A stretch of 35,467 bases of DNA from a virus, in the IMG/VR virus record IMGVR_UViG_3300027754_000244, positions 1-35,467 of that record; one strand, given 5' to 3'. Positions 1 to 6,175 of the stretch are shown here, piece after piece; position 1 is the first letter of the stretch, and every line of letters starts with the position of its first letter. A program made the position numbers and the translations under genes. The notes below the pieces were generated by a model. That model was not told the origin of the DNA, made no database searches, and was given only the letters and a program-made list of their open reading frames with translations.

Positions 1-126
1 AGAATTATTAAAATAATATCCTTCATTTATACTACAAGATACTACTACATAACATTTACAATCTTCATTATTGTTTTCAGTTGCAATAAGTGTATAGCTT
101 GGAAATACATTTAATTCTGTTTTCAT
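1..126 (-). CDS. Hypothetical protein, N-terminal part, cut by window start
   Basis: The start codon lies at 126-124 and the frame stays open for 42 codons to the window edge, so only the N-terminus is visible. It begins MKTELNVFPSYTLIATENNN and contains the pattern CKCYVVVSC. The start is supported by the A-rich leader ACCAAAACAAATAAT directly before it, which is nearly the same as the leaders of the next two genes upstream (starts 346 and 497). This leader also encodes the last residues (NQNK) and the stop of the gene at 128-346, so the two genes are separated by one base. No family recognised. Confidence 0.6.
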   Translation of the reverse strand, partial: MKTELNVFPSYTLIATENNNEDCKCYVVVSCSINEGYYFNNS

Positions 127-127
127 A

Positions 128-346
128 TTATTTGTTTTGGTTAAATTCTATTGGTTCAGCTTTTTTTAAAAATTCATTTACTAACAAGTCAAGTCCCATT
201 CTTTTTAATGTTTCTTTTATTTCTTGTTCTGTGTATATGTTTTCATTATCTGATATTTCAATTGGTGTAATTGAATTATCATAGTTTCCCCAATCTTTTG
301 ATTGTAAAGCAATTTTATTTACTTGTTGTTCTGTGTAAAGTTTCAT
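128..346 (-). CDS. Small hypothetical protein (72 aa)
   Basis: A 72-residue protein starting MKLYTEQQVNKIALQSKD and ending NQNK. It is soluble-looking, rich in Glu, Asn and Ile, and probably mostly helical; the segment TEQEIKETLKRMGLDLLVNE reads as an amphipathic helix. The start is preceded by ACCAAAACAAATAACAT, an A-rich leader shared with both neighbouring genes. It lies in a run of short genes transcribed leftward with almost no spacing, a setting typical of early phage genes. I do not recognise a family. Confidence 0.7.
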   Translation of the reverse strand: MKLYTEQQVNKIALQSKDWGNYDNSITPIEISDNENIYTEQEIKETLKRMGLDLLVNEFLKKAEPIEFNQNK

Positions 347-362
347 ATGTTATTTGTTTTGG

Positions 363-497
363 TTAACTGATTGCCCATATTAAAATGCCTGATGTAATTA
401 TTATTAATAAAATAATTACATCAATGGATGTACTATCCTTATCATCTTGTTCTTTATGGTTATTAATGTCTCCATAAGACTTATCGTAATTGTTCAT
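363..497 (-). CDS. Membrane miniprotein (44 aa)
   Basis: This 44-residue gene is visible from its leader and clean frame. The ATG is at 497-495 and TAA at 365-363. The protein starts MNNYDKSYGDINNHKEQDDK, a charged N-terminal half, and then has one hydrophobic segment from about residue 25 to 43 (IDVIILLIIITSGILIWAIS). This predicts a single-pass protein with the charged part on one side of the membrane. The leader ACCAAAACAAATAACA matches those of the two downstream genes. The function is unknown. Small single-pass proteins of this kind in phages are sometimes involved in superinfection exclusion or lysis, but nothing here shows that. Confidence 0.65.
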   Translation of the reverse strand: MNNYDKSYGDINNHKEQDDKDSTSIDVIILLIIITSGILIWAIS

Positions 498-514
498 TGT
501 TATTTGTTTTGGTA

Positions 515-522
515 CAAAATTA
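515..522 (-). promoter_or_regulatory. Possible -7 promoter box for genes 497 to 1
   Basis: On the minus strand the sequence TAATTTTG fits the Bacteroidota -7 consensus TAnnTTTG and lies 17 bases before the start codon at 497. No TTTG is found at the expected -33 distance, so this is a weak call. It sits in the gap between the GIY-YIG gene stop (552) and the three-gene run that shares the ACCAAAACAAATAA leader. Confidence 0.3.
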
Positions 523-551
523 CTCAAATACAGTAAAGTATTATTAAGTAT

Positions 552-1130
552 TTATACTAAGTTTTTTAATGTTGGAACTAATTTATATCCTAATATATCT
601 AATAGTTTTTTAATAGTAGCATAAGAAGGATTGCCTTTTCCTAGCTCAATATCAGTTAATGTTCTTGATGTAATACCAGCCATCTCTGATAAATCTTGCT
701 GTTTTAAGCCTCTTGTCTTTCTCATGTATTTAATAAAGCCATTGATAGTATGTAGTTCATTAATAGTGTCAATGACTCTATTTAATGTTGCATCTAGTTC
801 TTTATGAGCATCAGCAATATCTTTTTCAAGTTTTTCTATTGCTGCACCCTTATAAAATATAGAATTCATTAATTTACATCCATGTGCTGTATAGTATTGT
901 ATCCAGAAATGCTCTTTTATCTGCAAATCTTCTTCTAAACACTCTTCAAGTACATCTATTAAAGGACAAAAGCCCTGCTCTCTTAACTCAGCCACCCAAT
1001 GATTTACTGATTCATTGTGTGAATACGTTAAATGAGCTTTGGCTCTTTGCATTCCTGAACTACTCTTACCTATATATCTGTAGTCATCTGTCTTTGGACA
1101 TCTAAGTCCATATATTAAATATTGATTCAT
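552..1130 (-). CDS. GIY-YIG nuclease domain fused to XRE-type HTH domain (192 aa)
   Basis: The N-terminal half (about residues 1-100) looks like a GIY-YIG nuclease: YLIYGLRCP and YRYIGKS give the two signature strands, followed by an Arg in MQRAKAH and a Glu in IKEHFWIQYY at the places where the family carries its catalytic Arg and Glu. A helical linker (about 105-130) joins it to a C-terminal XRE/HipB-like helix-turn-helix (QQDLSEMAGITSRTLTDIE and LLDILGYKL). I chose ATG 1130 over the in-frame ATG at 1157 because a consensus promoter spans 1135-1166 and the GIY-YIG fold begins right after 1130. GIY-YIG proteins cut DNA and in phages are often mobile endonucleases. The HTH suggests sequence-specific binding or regulation. 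The domain calls are fairly safe; the role is inferred. Confidence 0.82.
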   Translation of the reverse strand: MNQYLIYGLRCPKTDDYRYIGKSSSGMQRAKAHLTYSHNESVNHWVAELREQGFCPLIDVLEECLEEDLQIKEHFWIQYYTAHGCKLMNSIFYKGAAIEKLEKDIADAHKELDATLNRVIDTINELHTINGFIKYMRKTRGLKQQDLSEMAGITSRTLTDIELGKGNPSYATIKKLLDILGYKLVPTLKNLV

Positions 1131-1134
1131 GCTA

Positions 1135-1166
1135 CAAATATAAGAAATATATTTCACATTACCAAA
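1135..1166 (-). promoter_or_regulatory. Bacteroidota-type promoter for the GIY-YIG/HTH gene
   Basis: On the minus strand TTTG (1166-1163), a spacer of 20 bases, and TATATTTG (1142-1135) match the Bacteroidota housekeeping promoter TTTG-N19-21-TAnnTTTG exactly. The start codon at 1130 is only four bases after the -7 box, so the transcript would have almost no leader. It lies in the 44-base gap before the gene. Confidence 0.65.
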
Positions 1167-1174
1167 TCTAATAT

Positions 1175-1447
1175 TTATTTCTTAGGCTTAGATGCTGCTT
1201 TCTTAGGCACTGTATTGCTCTTTTTAGAACTATCTTTCTTATTTCTATTTTCAATAGCTATAAGTAATGCAGCACTCATTACTTCAAATAATGTATCATC
1301 AGTTTCTAATATACTACAGAATCCAGCAGCTATTGCTGATTTGTTGTTTGTATTGTCTTCACAAGCGTGATCTACATTATCACCTTTTATACCCATAAAG
1401 AAATAACCATTTAAATCTTTTAATTTTGGAATTTTACTTTGTGCCAT
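1175..1447 (-). CDS. Small basic-tailed hypothetical protein (90 aa)
   Basis: The start at 1447 (MAQSKIPKLKDLNGYFFMGI) is preferred over an upstream in-frame ATG because the leader ACAAAACAAAA lies directly before it. The central part contains a hydrophobic helix (VMSAALLIAIENR) and the last 25 residues are very Lys-rich (KKDSSKKSNTVPKKAASKPKK), a tail that could bind nucleic acid. No family recognised. It is the gene just upstream of the promoter for the GIY-YIG fusion. Confidence 0.7.
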   Translation of the reverse strand: MAQSKIPKLKDLNGYFFMGIKGDNVDHACEDNTNNKSAIAAGFCSILETDDTLFEVMSAALLIAIENRNKKDSSKKSNTVPKKAASKPKK

Positions 1448-1537
1448 TTTTGTTTTGTTTATAATGTTTATAATTAACATATAGATATAATCCAATATTA
1501 TACCAACATATCAAGATTATTGTGATGAATATGAGTT

Positions 1538-1789
1538 TCATGATTGTTCATTTAGTGCAATTTGTACAATTGCGTTTGCCTCAATAACAGTGTCATTCTC
1601 ATAACCAACCAACATACATATATGTTCTTCTATCATACTATATGCTTCTAATACTGATTGTAATGTATTATCAGCTTGTCCAATCTTTGCTCTTAACTCT
1701 ATATTTTCTTCTTTTGCTCTAGTGAGCTGTTCTCTCAATACATCTATTTCTGCCTCTAGTATTGTAGTTTGTCTTAATTCGTAACTCAT
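1538..1789 (-). CDS. Coiled-coil hypothetical protein (83 aa)
   Basis: An 83-residue protein starting MSYELRQTTILEAEIDVLRE. The first about 45 residues form a heptad-like pattern of Leu/Ile with Glu, Arg and Lys, predicting a coiled coil and so probably a dimer. Its ATG overlaps the stop of the upstream miniprotein gene in an ATGA (1789-1786), implying translational coupling. Function unknown. Confidence 0.72.
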   Translation of the reverse strand: MSYELRQTTILEAEIDVLREQLTRAKEENIELRAKIGQADNTLQSVLEAYSMIEEHICMLVGYENDTVIEANAIVQIALNEQS

Positions 1790-1899
1790 TTCTTTTTGCG
1801 TTTAATGTTACCATCACTATCCATATATGGAGCCCTATGAAATTCATAGAGCATCCATATCCAGACAATAACTATAACAAAGATAATTAAATAAATCAT
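1786..1899 (-). CDS. Membrane miniprotein (37 aa)
   Basis: A 37-residue gene coupled at both ends: its ATG (1899-1897) overlaps the upstream stop in an ATGA and its TGA (1788-1786) overlaps the next start. The first 18 residues (MIYLIIFVIVIVWIWMLY) are a membrane anchor. The rest is short and ends in the basic stretch IKRKKK, so by the positive-inside rule the C-terminus should be cytoplasmic. It sits between a small unknown protein and a coiled-coil protein, and the tight overlap suggests the three are made together. Function unknown. Confidence 0.68.
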   Translation of the reverse strand: MIYLIIFVIVIVWIWMLYEFHRAPYMDSDGNIKRKKK

Positions 1900-2120
1900 C
1901 GTATTCTAATTAATTTTTGTTTAGCATTTGTATAATCCTCTGAAGGTGTATACAAATATCTACCATTTTTAATCTCTAATCTTTTTGAGACTGTGTGTTC
2001 TTTAGCCTTAATAAATATCCTGTCAATAAATGTGTTTACAGCCTGATCTAATGATTCAGCTGTGTAGGTAAGAATGTTCTGTTTTGAATGCATTCTTGTG
2101 GAATAGATTAGTGTTGCCAT
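1896..2120 (-). CDS. Small hypothetical protein (74 aa)
   Basis: A 74-residue basic protein starting MATLIYSTRMHSKQNILTYT, with a predicted strand-rich N-terminus and a helix around AESLDQAVNTFIDRIFIKAK. The start is supported by the leader CAAATAAAACACACACA (2122-2138 on the plus strand coordinates), identical over 17 bases to the leader of the gene at 4244-4954. The stop overlaps the next ATG. Function unknown. Confidence 0.7.
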   Translation of the reverse strand: MATLIYSTRMHSKQNILTYTAESLDQAVNTFIDRIFIKAKEHTVSKRLEIKNGRYLYTPSEDYTNAKQKLIRIR

Positions 2121-2139
2121 TTGTGTGTGTTTTATTTGT

Positions 2140-2415
2140 TTACCAATATAATCTTAGATGATTGTTGTACATTACAGCTCTACAAGTTTTAAAATCAAAT
2201 GAGAATCCAGCTGGTAATGCCATTCTGTTCTCTCTTTTTAATTTACCCCCTGTTTTGCGTAATGTAAGTATTTTACAATAAAGCCCTGCTTCAGGTCTTT
2301 TCCATTGTTTAGATAGTCTTTTAGCAATTGCTATACCCTTTTGGTTAGTAGCTGCTAATCTCTTTAATTCATTGTTTTGTTCTTCTGAGTAGAAGAATGA
2401 TGATGTTCTTGCCAT
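2140..2415 (-). CDS. Small basic protein, possibly DNA-binding (91 aa)
   Basis: I place the start at 2415 (MARTSSFFYSEEQNNELKRL), just after the stop of the upstream gene at 2417, instead of the longer frame opening inside that gene. The segment EEQNNELKRLAATNQKGIAI resembles the helical, charged layout of small HTH proteins that read DNA by a Myb/SANT-like three-helix unit, with AKRLSKQWKRPEAGLYCKIL after it. That resemblance is only by eye. The protein is basic overall. Confidence 0.65.
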   Translation of the reverse strand: MARTSSFFYSEEQNNELKRLAATNQKGIAIAKRLSKQWKRPEAGLYCKILTLRKTGGKLKRENRMALPAGFSFDFKTCRAVMYNNHLRLYW

Positions 2416-2416
2416 T

Positions 2417-2965
2417 TTATTTAATTTTTGCAACACAACACATGTTAGATGTATCGTGATAGTTAACAAATATATATCTACTGCCATTATCTGTATCATA
2501 ATATGTATGATTAAATGGATGAGTTGATTGTAATGATGATATAATCTTCTCTTTACGAGCTTTGAAGAATGTCTTTACAGTCTCAACATCTTTTATCCTT
2601 CTAGAGAATGTCATAATGAAATTATCTTTAAATTTCACCATATGTTCTTTCATATAACGAGCTGTTACACAATAATCAAGATCATATAATGTCTTGATTC
2701 TATTGGGTTCAGCATCTAATATATTACCAAACCTCATTCTAACAGGATAATTGATGTTCATCAACTGATGTATTGCTACTTCATATGTATTCTCCCATAT
2801 TTCTATGTCTTTATAACCTTTTGATTTACACCATTTTATGTATTCATTGATGTTAGGACCAGCTAGTCCTACAATAGCACTATATTTAAAGAAAGAGAAT
2901 AAAAACTCTCTAACCATGTGCTTATTTACTGCATCCATGTATGTATGTTTAGGAACATTTGCCAT
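2417..2965 (-). CDS. Hypothetical protein (182 aa)
   Basis: The start at 2965 (MANVPKHTYMDAVNKHMVRE) is chosen because the leader ACATATAAAACAAAAACAA precedes it directly, while the in-frame upstream ATG lies on the far side of a terminator hairpin (2992-3025). The protein is mixed helix and strand with many aromatic residues (KYSAIVGLAGPNINEYIKW, YDTDNGSRYIFVNYHDTSN). No signal peptide, membrane segment or known motif is seen. It ends one base before the next start (2415). Function unknown. Confidence 0.72.
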   Translation of the reverse strand: MANVPKHTYMDAVNKHMVREFLFSFFKYSAIVGLAGPNINEYIKWCKSKGYKDIEIWENTYEVAIHQLMNINYPVRMRFGNILDAEPNRIKTLYDLDYCVTARYMKEHMVKFKDNFIMTFSRRIKDVETVKTFFKARKEKIISSLQSTHPFNHTYYDTDNGSRYIFVNYHDTSNMCCVAKIK

Positions 2966-2991
2966 TTGTTTTTGTTTTATATGTGAAAAAT

Positions 2992-3025
2992 AAAAAAAGC
3001 CCCCCATAATTAAATGAGGAGCTTT
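2992..3025 (-). terminator. Rho-independent terminator, leftward
   Basis: Read on the minus strand, AAAGCTCCTCAT (3025-3014), loop TTAATT and ATGGGGGGCTTT (3007-2996) form a 12-bp stem with a few G-U pairs, followed by a T run (2998-2992). It lies 19 bases after the stop of the gene at 3044-3256 and before the start at 2965. Confidence 0.75.
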
Positions 3026-3043
3026 AACACACAAATCTACCAA

Positions 3044-3256
3044 CTAACCAATATATACAATCTTTTTATCATACGTTAAGCTAACATTATATTCTTTACA
3101 CCACTCATCAAATGTCAATCTTTCATTTGGAGTGACAGTAGATCGTAGCTTAACTTTTACTTTAGGTCTTTCTTTCTGTTCTTTGTTATGTTTGTAAAAC
3201 AGTTCTAATATTTCTTTCATATGTTCTATGTTTGGTTTATTATTCTGGTCTGTCAT
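3044..3256 (-). CDS. Small basic hypothetical protein (70 aa)
   Basis: The likely start is the ATG at 3256 (MTDQNNKPNIEHMKEILELF), overlapping the 3' end of the upstream gene by 17 bases; another in-frame ATG lies at 3286. A helix (EILELFYKHNKEQKERPKVK) is followed by KLRSTVTPNERLTFDEWCKE. The sequence is Lys-rich in the middle. A terminator follows shortly after the stop. No family recognised. Confidence 0.62.
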   Translation of the reverse strand: MTDQNNKPNIEHMKEILELFYKHNKEQKERPKVKVKLRSTVTPNERLTFDEWCKEYNVSLTYDKKIVYIG

Positions 3257-3431
3257 AATCATCTGGTTTGTTTTTACTAGACTCATATCTTATTTCATCC
3301 TGAACCAATGTTGCTTGATGAGCAATTGTTTCATTGTCATCATCTTCCCAATCGCAGTGATCTCTGCAATCAGGACAGATATCAATTTCTGTCATTGTGG
3401 TGTGTGCTCCACAGCATGTTGAATAAGGCAT
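3240..3431 (-). CDS. Small Cys-rich, zinc-ribbon-like protein (63 aa)
   Basis: The N-terminal half has CCGAH and CPDCRDHC (residues 6-10 and 19-26), a spacing that would let two pairs of Cys, with possible help from His, bind one zinc ion. The C-terminal half is acidic and polar. The start at 3431 has the A-rich leader AAAAACAAAAAT. It overlaps the start of the next gene. Zinc binding is an inference from the Cys pattern; the partner or substrate is unknown. Confidence 0.7.
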   Translation of the reverse strand: MPYSTCCGAHTTMTEIDICPDCRDHCDWEDDDNETIAHQATLVQDEIRYESSKNKPDDYDRPE

Positions 3432-3456
3432 ATTTTTGTTTTTAAATTGTTAGTAT

Positions 3457-4002
3457 TTATTCAGATCCACCTATTTCATGATCATACCAGTCTTCATCAT
3501 CATCATCATCTAAACCATCACTTAATGTTTCATCCCAATCATCAATATCATCATCAGGCATGTCATCAGCTGTTCTAATAATAACTTTACCATCTATTAG
3601 AATAGCTACCATGTCTTCTGTATCATCACTATCTGTGTCTTCCACCTCAATACACATTTCACCATCATATTCTTCTAATATGAGGTTAAAATCTTTAATA
3701 TCTATTGTGTGAGCACCACCTTCATCATCATTCATAAACCAACCTATATGTTCAGGCTGTACTAATACAGTCTCTTTATCATCTGAATTTTGGTTTTGAG
3801 CTATTATATAGGGCTCAACAGGAAATCCATTTTCATTTATATATGACTCTTTATCTCTTGGTATATACACTAATGTGTGTAATTGTAAATATTCATACAC
3901 CTTACCATACACTGTGTCTGTTTGTTTGCTTATAAACAACATGCCTTGTTCTAATTTTAGAGGCACATAGTTCTTAAACACTAGCTTTGCTAATATATAC
4001 AT
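3457..4002 (-). CDS. Highly acidic hypothetical protein (181 aa)
   Basis: Starts MYILAKLVFKNYVPLKLEQG. The first about 60 residues are neutral and strand-rich and look like a small beta-domain (VYGKVYEYLQLHTLVYIPRD). From about residue 95 the protein becomes very acidic, ending in runs such as DDMPDDDIDDWDETLSDGLD. The acidic codons produce a cat/gat-rich low-complexity stretch at 3490-3570. Such proteins in phages can mimic DNA or bind host factors, but that is only a possibility here. A strong terminator lies upstream at 4027-4063, so the gene may have its own unrecognised promoter. Confidence 0.75.
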   Translation of the reverse strand: MYILAKLVFKNYVPLKLEQGMLFISKQTDTVYGKVYEYLQLHTLVYIPRDKESYINENGFPVEPYIIAQNQNSDDKETVLVQPEHIGWFMNDDEGGAHTIDIKDFNLILEEYDGEMCIEVEDTDSDDTEDMVAILIDGKVIIRTADDMPDDDIDDWDETLSDGLDDDDDEDWYDHEIGGSE

Positions 4003-4026
4003 ATTATATGTTTTTAGAATGTGTTG

Positions 4027-4063
4027 TAAAAATAGAGCCCTGCTAGGGGAAGCAGAGCCCTAT
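4027..4063 (-). terminator. Strong Rho-independent terminator, leftward
   Basis: On the minus strand ATAGGGCTCTGCT (4063-4051), loop TCCCCT, and AGCAGGGCTCTAT (4044-4032) form a 13-bp stem with two G-U pairs, followed by TTTTT. It begins five bases after the stop codon of the 50-residue gene at 4068-4220. Confidence 0.82.
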
Positions 4064-4067
4064 ATAA

Positions 4068-4220
4068 TCAATAACCCAATAATAACAATCTTGATATATC
4101 AGCCTCAACAAAGACTGATCCTTTTAATACTGTCATGTGATAAACAAGATGGCTATAATATTTAGCCCATAGTTGTTTAAACTCATAAAATTCTTTTGGT
4201 GTTAGTTCGATAGTTTTCAT
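4068..4220 (-). CDS. Small hypothetical protein (50 aa)
   Basis: A short frame from ATG 4220 to TGA 4070-4068. The protein begins MKTIELTPKEFYEFKQLWAK and is helical and amphipathic, with no membrane segment. It is supported by clean spacing from the upstream gene (stop at 4244) and by the terminator that starts directly after its stop. Function unknown. Confidence 0.6.
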   Translation of the reverse strand: MKTIELTPKEFYEFKQLWAKYYSHLVYHMTVLKGSVFVEADISRLLLLGY

Positions 4221-4243
4221 GTTTTTGCTATATTAATGTGTGA

Positions 4244-4954
4244 TTAAATAGATTTTTTTAAATAAATAGTTTCAGGATATCCACCATTAAATACGTATTC
4301 AGTGACTGGACATAACCACAATTGGTGATTATTTAATTCCTTTACATCATAATAAGCTCCATAATCTACTGATGCATGTCCTTTTTGAACAAGCAAATCT
4401 TGATTCTTACCAATAGATTTCTTTGTTAATGTATGAGTATAATTATCAAATGGTTCATTACCAAATGTTAAAGTTAGTTTTGTACCATTAACTGATTTGT
4501 TTGGTTTATTACCTGCTAGTATATCTAATAATGTATCAGCACCATCAACCATTAATAAATTATTCTTATTACCTAATCCTGCTTCAAGGAATTCAGGTAA
4601 ATCAATATACCACATACCATTTTCTTTATAAAACTTCTTTGTTACTGTCATTTTCTTTAACTCTTTAATATTATCTAATTCTTGCATGTCTCTATCAGCC
4701 ATGCCACTAAAAGCTTGCTCTGAATGTCCAAAATCTCTAGCGAATTGTTCTTTACACTTCCTTTTAATTTCTCTCTTTACAATAGTAATGTAATTATCAA
4801 AATAAAACCAAGTTGCAACAAATCCTAATGCTGATAACATACATACTAACCCTAAGTTAGTTCCACTAGTTGGAACAACAAAAGGATATAATACATCTAT
4901 AGCCACAGTGCACAAAAGTGCTACTATGGCCATTATTAAATTTAATCTTTTCAT
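4244..4954 (-). CDS. Membrane-anchored hypothetical protein (236 aa), possibly DUF6717-like C-terminus
   Basis: I start it at 4954 (MKRLNLIMAIVALLCTVAID) because the leader CAAATAAAACACACACA (4959-4975) precedes it. Two hydrophobic segments (about residues 5-25 and 35-52) make a membrane hairpin, followed by a basic cytoplasmic-looking stretch (IVKREIKRKCKEQFARDF). The C-terminal part (about 105-236) is soluble and contains MWYIDLPEFLEAGLGN and MVDGADTLLDILAGN, which remind me of the small DUF6717 family. That match is from memory and unsure. Two neighbouring genes also encode membrane proteins. Confidence 0.75.
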   Translation of the reverse strand: MKRLNLIMAIVALLCTVAIDVLYPFVVPTSGTNLGLVCMLSALGFVATWFYFDNYITIVKREIKRKCKEQFARDFGHSEQAFSGMADRDMQELDNIKELKKMTVTKKFYKENGMWYIDLPEFLEAGLGNKNNLLMVDGADTLLDILAGNKPNKSVNGTKLTLTFGNEPFDNYTHTLTKKSIGKNQDLLVQKGHASVDYGAYYDVKELNNHQLWLCPVTEYVFNGGYPETIYLKKSI

Positions 4955-4976
4955 AATCTGTGTGTGTTTTATTTGG

Positions 4977-5198
4977 TTATTTACTATGTTTACTTGCCAT
5001 ATTTCCCACAATGATGAGAAATGCACTAAAGAACATTAATCCTACCCATCCCCAGCCAATCCAATTAGGTAGTTGAGGATCTGATTCATTAAACGATGGT
5101 TCAGCCATTAATAATAGCATAAATGGTATCATTAATAGCATGAATAATACCCATCCTGTTAATTCAATTTTGTTAAATTCTTCTTCTTTTTTTTTCAT
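4977..5198 (-). CDS. Two-pass membrane protein (73 aa)
   Basis: Starts with a charged stretch (MKKKEEEFNKIELTG), followed by a first membrane segment at about residues 14-32 (WVLFMLLMIPFMLLLMA) and a second at about 46-66 (WIGWGWVGLMFFSAFLIIVG), with a polar loop between them. Both ends should be cytoplasmic. The stop lies 22 bases before the next gene, which also encodes a membrane protein. Function unknown; holin-like roles are possible for two-pass proteins of this size, but no lysis gene is nearby. Confidence 0.72.
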   Translation of the reverse strand: MKKKEEEFNKIELTGWVLFMLLMIPFMLLLMAEPSFNESDPQLPNWIGWGWVGLMFFSAFLIIVGNMASKHSK

Positions 5199-5237
5199 AA
5201 ATGTGTGTTAAATGATTGATTAATAATGTGTTGTGTA

Positions 5238-5287
5238 AATATATATCGCCTTTGGTACGCTAAAGGCTAATGACAGAGATATATATT
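5238..5287. repeat. Nested inverted repeat between minus-strand genes
   Basis: Outer arms AATATATATC (5238-5247) and GATATATATT (5278-5287) are perfect 10-base inverted copies. Inside, GCCTTT (5248-5253) pairs with AAAGGC (5262-5267) around an eight-base loop. The outer right arm overlaps the stop codon of the gene at 5286-5630. It has no long T run, so it is either an unusual terminator, an RNA-processing or stabilising element, or a protein-binding dyad. Confidence 0.65.
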
Positions 5288-5630
5288 AAAGGTCTTTAAT
5301 AGATTTACGTTCAACATAATTTATAGTGTCAAAGGAACGAGCATACTCATCAAAATACTCATTAAGCTCCTGAATAAACTCTTTACGCTTAGCTCTACCA
5401 CTGCTAAACGTAAGTTCAAATATAACACTTTCTCGTCCTTCATATCTTTCAATATGATCACGCTCAAAATACTCTTTCTGTCTCCATTCTCCAAGCTTAC
5501 AATCCCATTCAGCTTCGTATTCACTATGTGTATACATTTTATCATCTATCTTCTTGTAATCAGTGGCAGTATGAACTTTTATAGTCATAACAAGGTTAGA
5601 CTGACTATCTGTTTTGTATGTTATTTCCAT
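5286..5630 (-). CDS. Hypothetical protein (114 aa)
   Basis: A 114-residue, charged protein starting MEITYKTDSQSNLVMTIKVH. The N-terminal 60 residues alternate polar and hydrophobic residues as in a beta-sheet, and the C-terminal half has two helices (KRKEFIQELNEYFDEYARSF). The codon use includes CGT and CGC more often than in its neighbours. The stop codon lies inside a nested inverted repeat (5238-5287). A possible promoter lies at 5751-5783. No family recognised. Confidence 0.72.
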   Translation of the reverse strand: MEITYKTDSQSNLVMTIKVHTATDYKKIDDKMYTHSEYEAEWDCKLGEWRQKEYFERDHIERYEGRESVIFELTFSSGRAKRKEFIQELNEYFDEYARSFDTINYVERKSIKDL

Positions 5631-5750
5631 AACTAATTGGTTTTAAATGTGTTTTTTATTTAATATGTGTGTAAAAAGCGAATATATAGCCTAATGTTGC
5701 CTCAGCTGTATATTCTTATGTATTCATATGCAACAAAATCCCTCTGTACT

Positions 5751-5783
5751 CAAATGTATAATACCTGTATGCTTAATAACAGA
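5751..5783 (-). promoter_or_regulatory. Possible promoter with long leader for the gene at 5286-5630
   Basis: On the minus strand TCTG (5783-5780), 21 bases, and TACATTTG (5758-5751) resemble TTTG-N19-21-TAnnTTTG, with one mismatch in the -33 box. The resulting leader to the start at 5630 would be more than 110 bases and contains a possible GTTGC/GCAAC hairpin. The stretch 5631-5864 has no other gene that I can support. Confidence 0.4.
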
Positions 5784-5864
5784 CCCTATAAGAGCATTTA
5801 ACTCTTGGTATTACTACATCTGTCTATCCTTGGGAAATAGAAATGGTACATTATGTAATAAATG

Positions 5865-5963
5865 TTATAATGATACTGCTATTATAATACCTAATGCTGT
5901 TCCTACTAATAGTATAAGTATAAGAACTATTACATGTTGATCGTCTTCGTGTAGCTTTTTCAT
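5865..5963 (-). CDS. Membrane miniprotein (32 aa)
   Basis: A 32-residue frame from ATG 5963 to TAA 5867-5865. It starts MKKLHEDDQH and continues with one long hydrophobic helix (VIVLILILLVGTALGIIIAV), making a single-pass protein with a short charged N-terminus. It resembles in layout the miniproteins at 363-497 and 1786-1899. There is no strong independent evidence besides composition and the A-rich position, so the call is moderate. The 168 bases before it (5964-6131) contain no gene I can support. Confidence 0.55.
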   Translation of the reverse strand: MKKLHEDDQHVIVLILILLVGTALGIIIAVSL

Positions 5964-6131
5964 ATAAATGTTATTTAATGCTATATATATTCTATTACAA
6001 ATGCTATTTAGCTGTTATCAAAATGTGTGTTTAAATCCATGAGAGGCTCTACATCTTCTCACTAACATACAGAGAATCAATGAGTTATAATGTTTTTTAG
6101 AGCCCAACCCTACTCTTATCCCACCCTATGT

Positions 6132-6165
6132 ATAAAACAAGAGGATAGTTTCCTATCCCCTTGTT
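6132..6165 (-). terminator. Rho-independent terminator, leftward
   Basis: On the minus strand AACAAGGGGATAG, loop GAAA and CTATCCTCTTGTT make a 13-bp stem with one G-U pair and a stable GNRA-type tetraloop, followed by TTTTA. It starts 11 bases after the stop of the gene at 6176-6613. Confidence 0.8.
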
Positions 6166-6175
6166 AATTAGTTGA

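Noticed and set aside
884-1105. Plus-strand frame opposite the GIY-YIG gene
   Set aside because: Antisense to a gene with clear domain motifs, Leu/Ser-rich shadow composition.
5728-5940. Plus-strand frame of 70 residues in the left arm
   Set aside because: It runs against the direction of all neighbours, has no A-rich leader, and overlaps the membrane miniprotein and possible promoter on the other strand.
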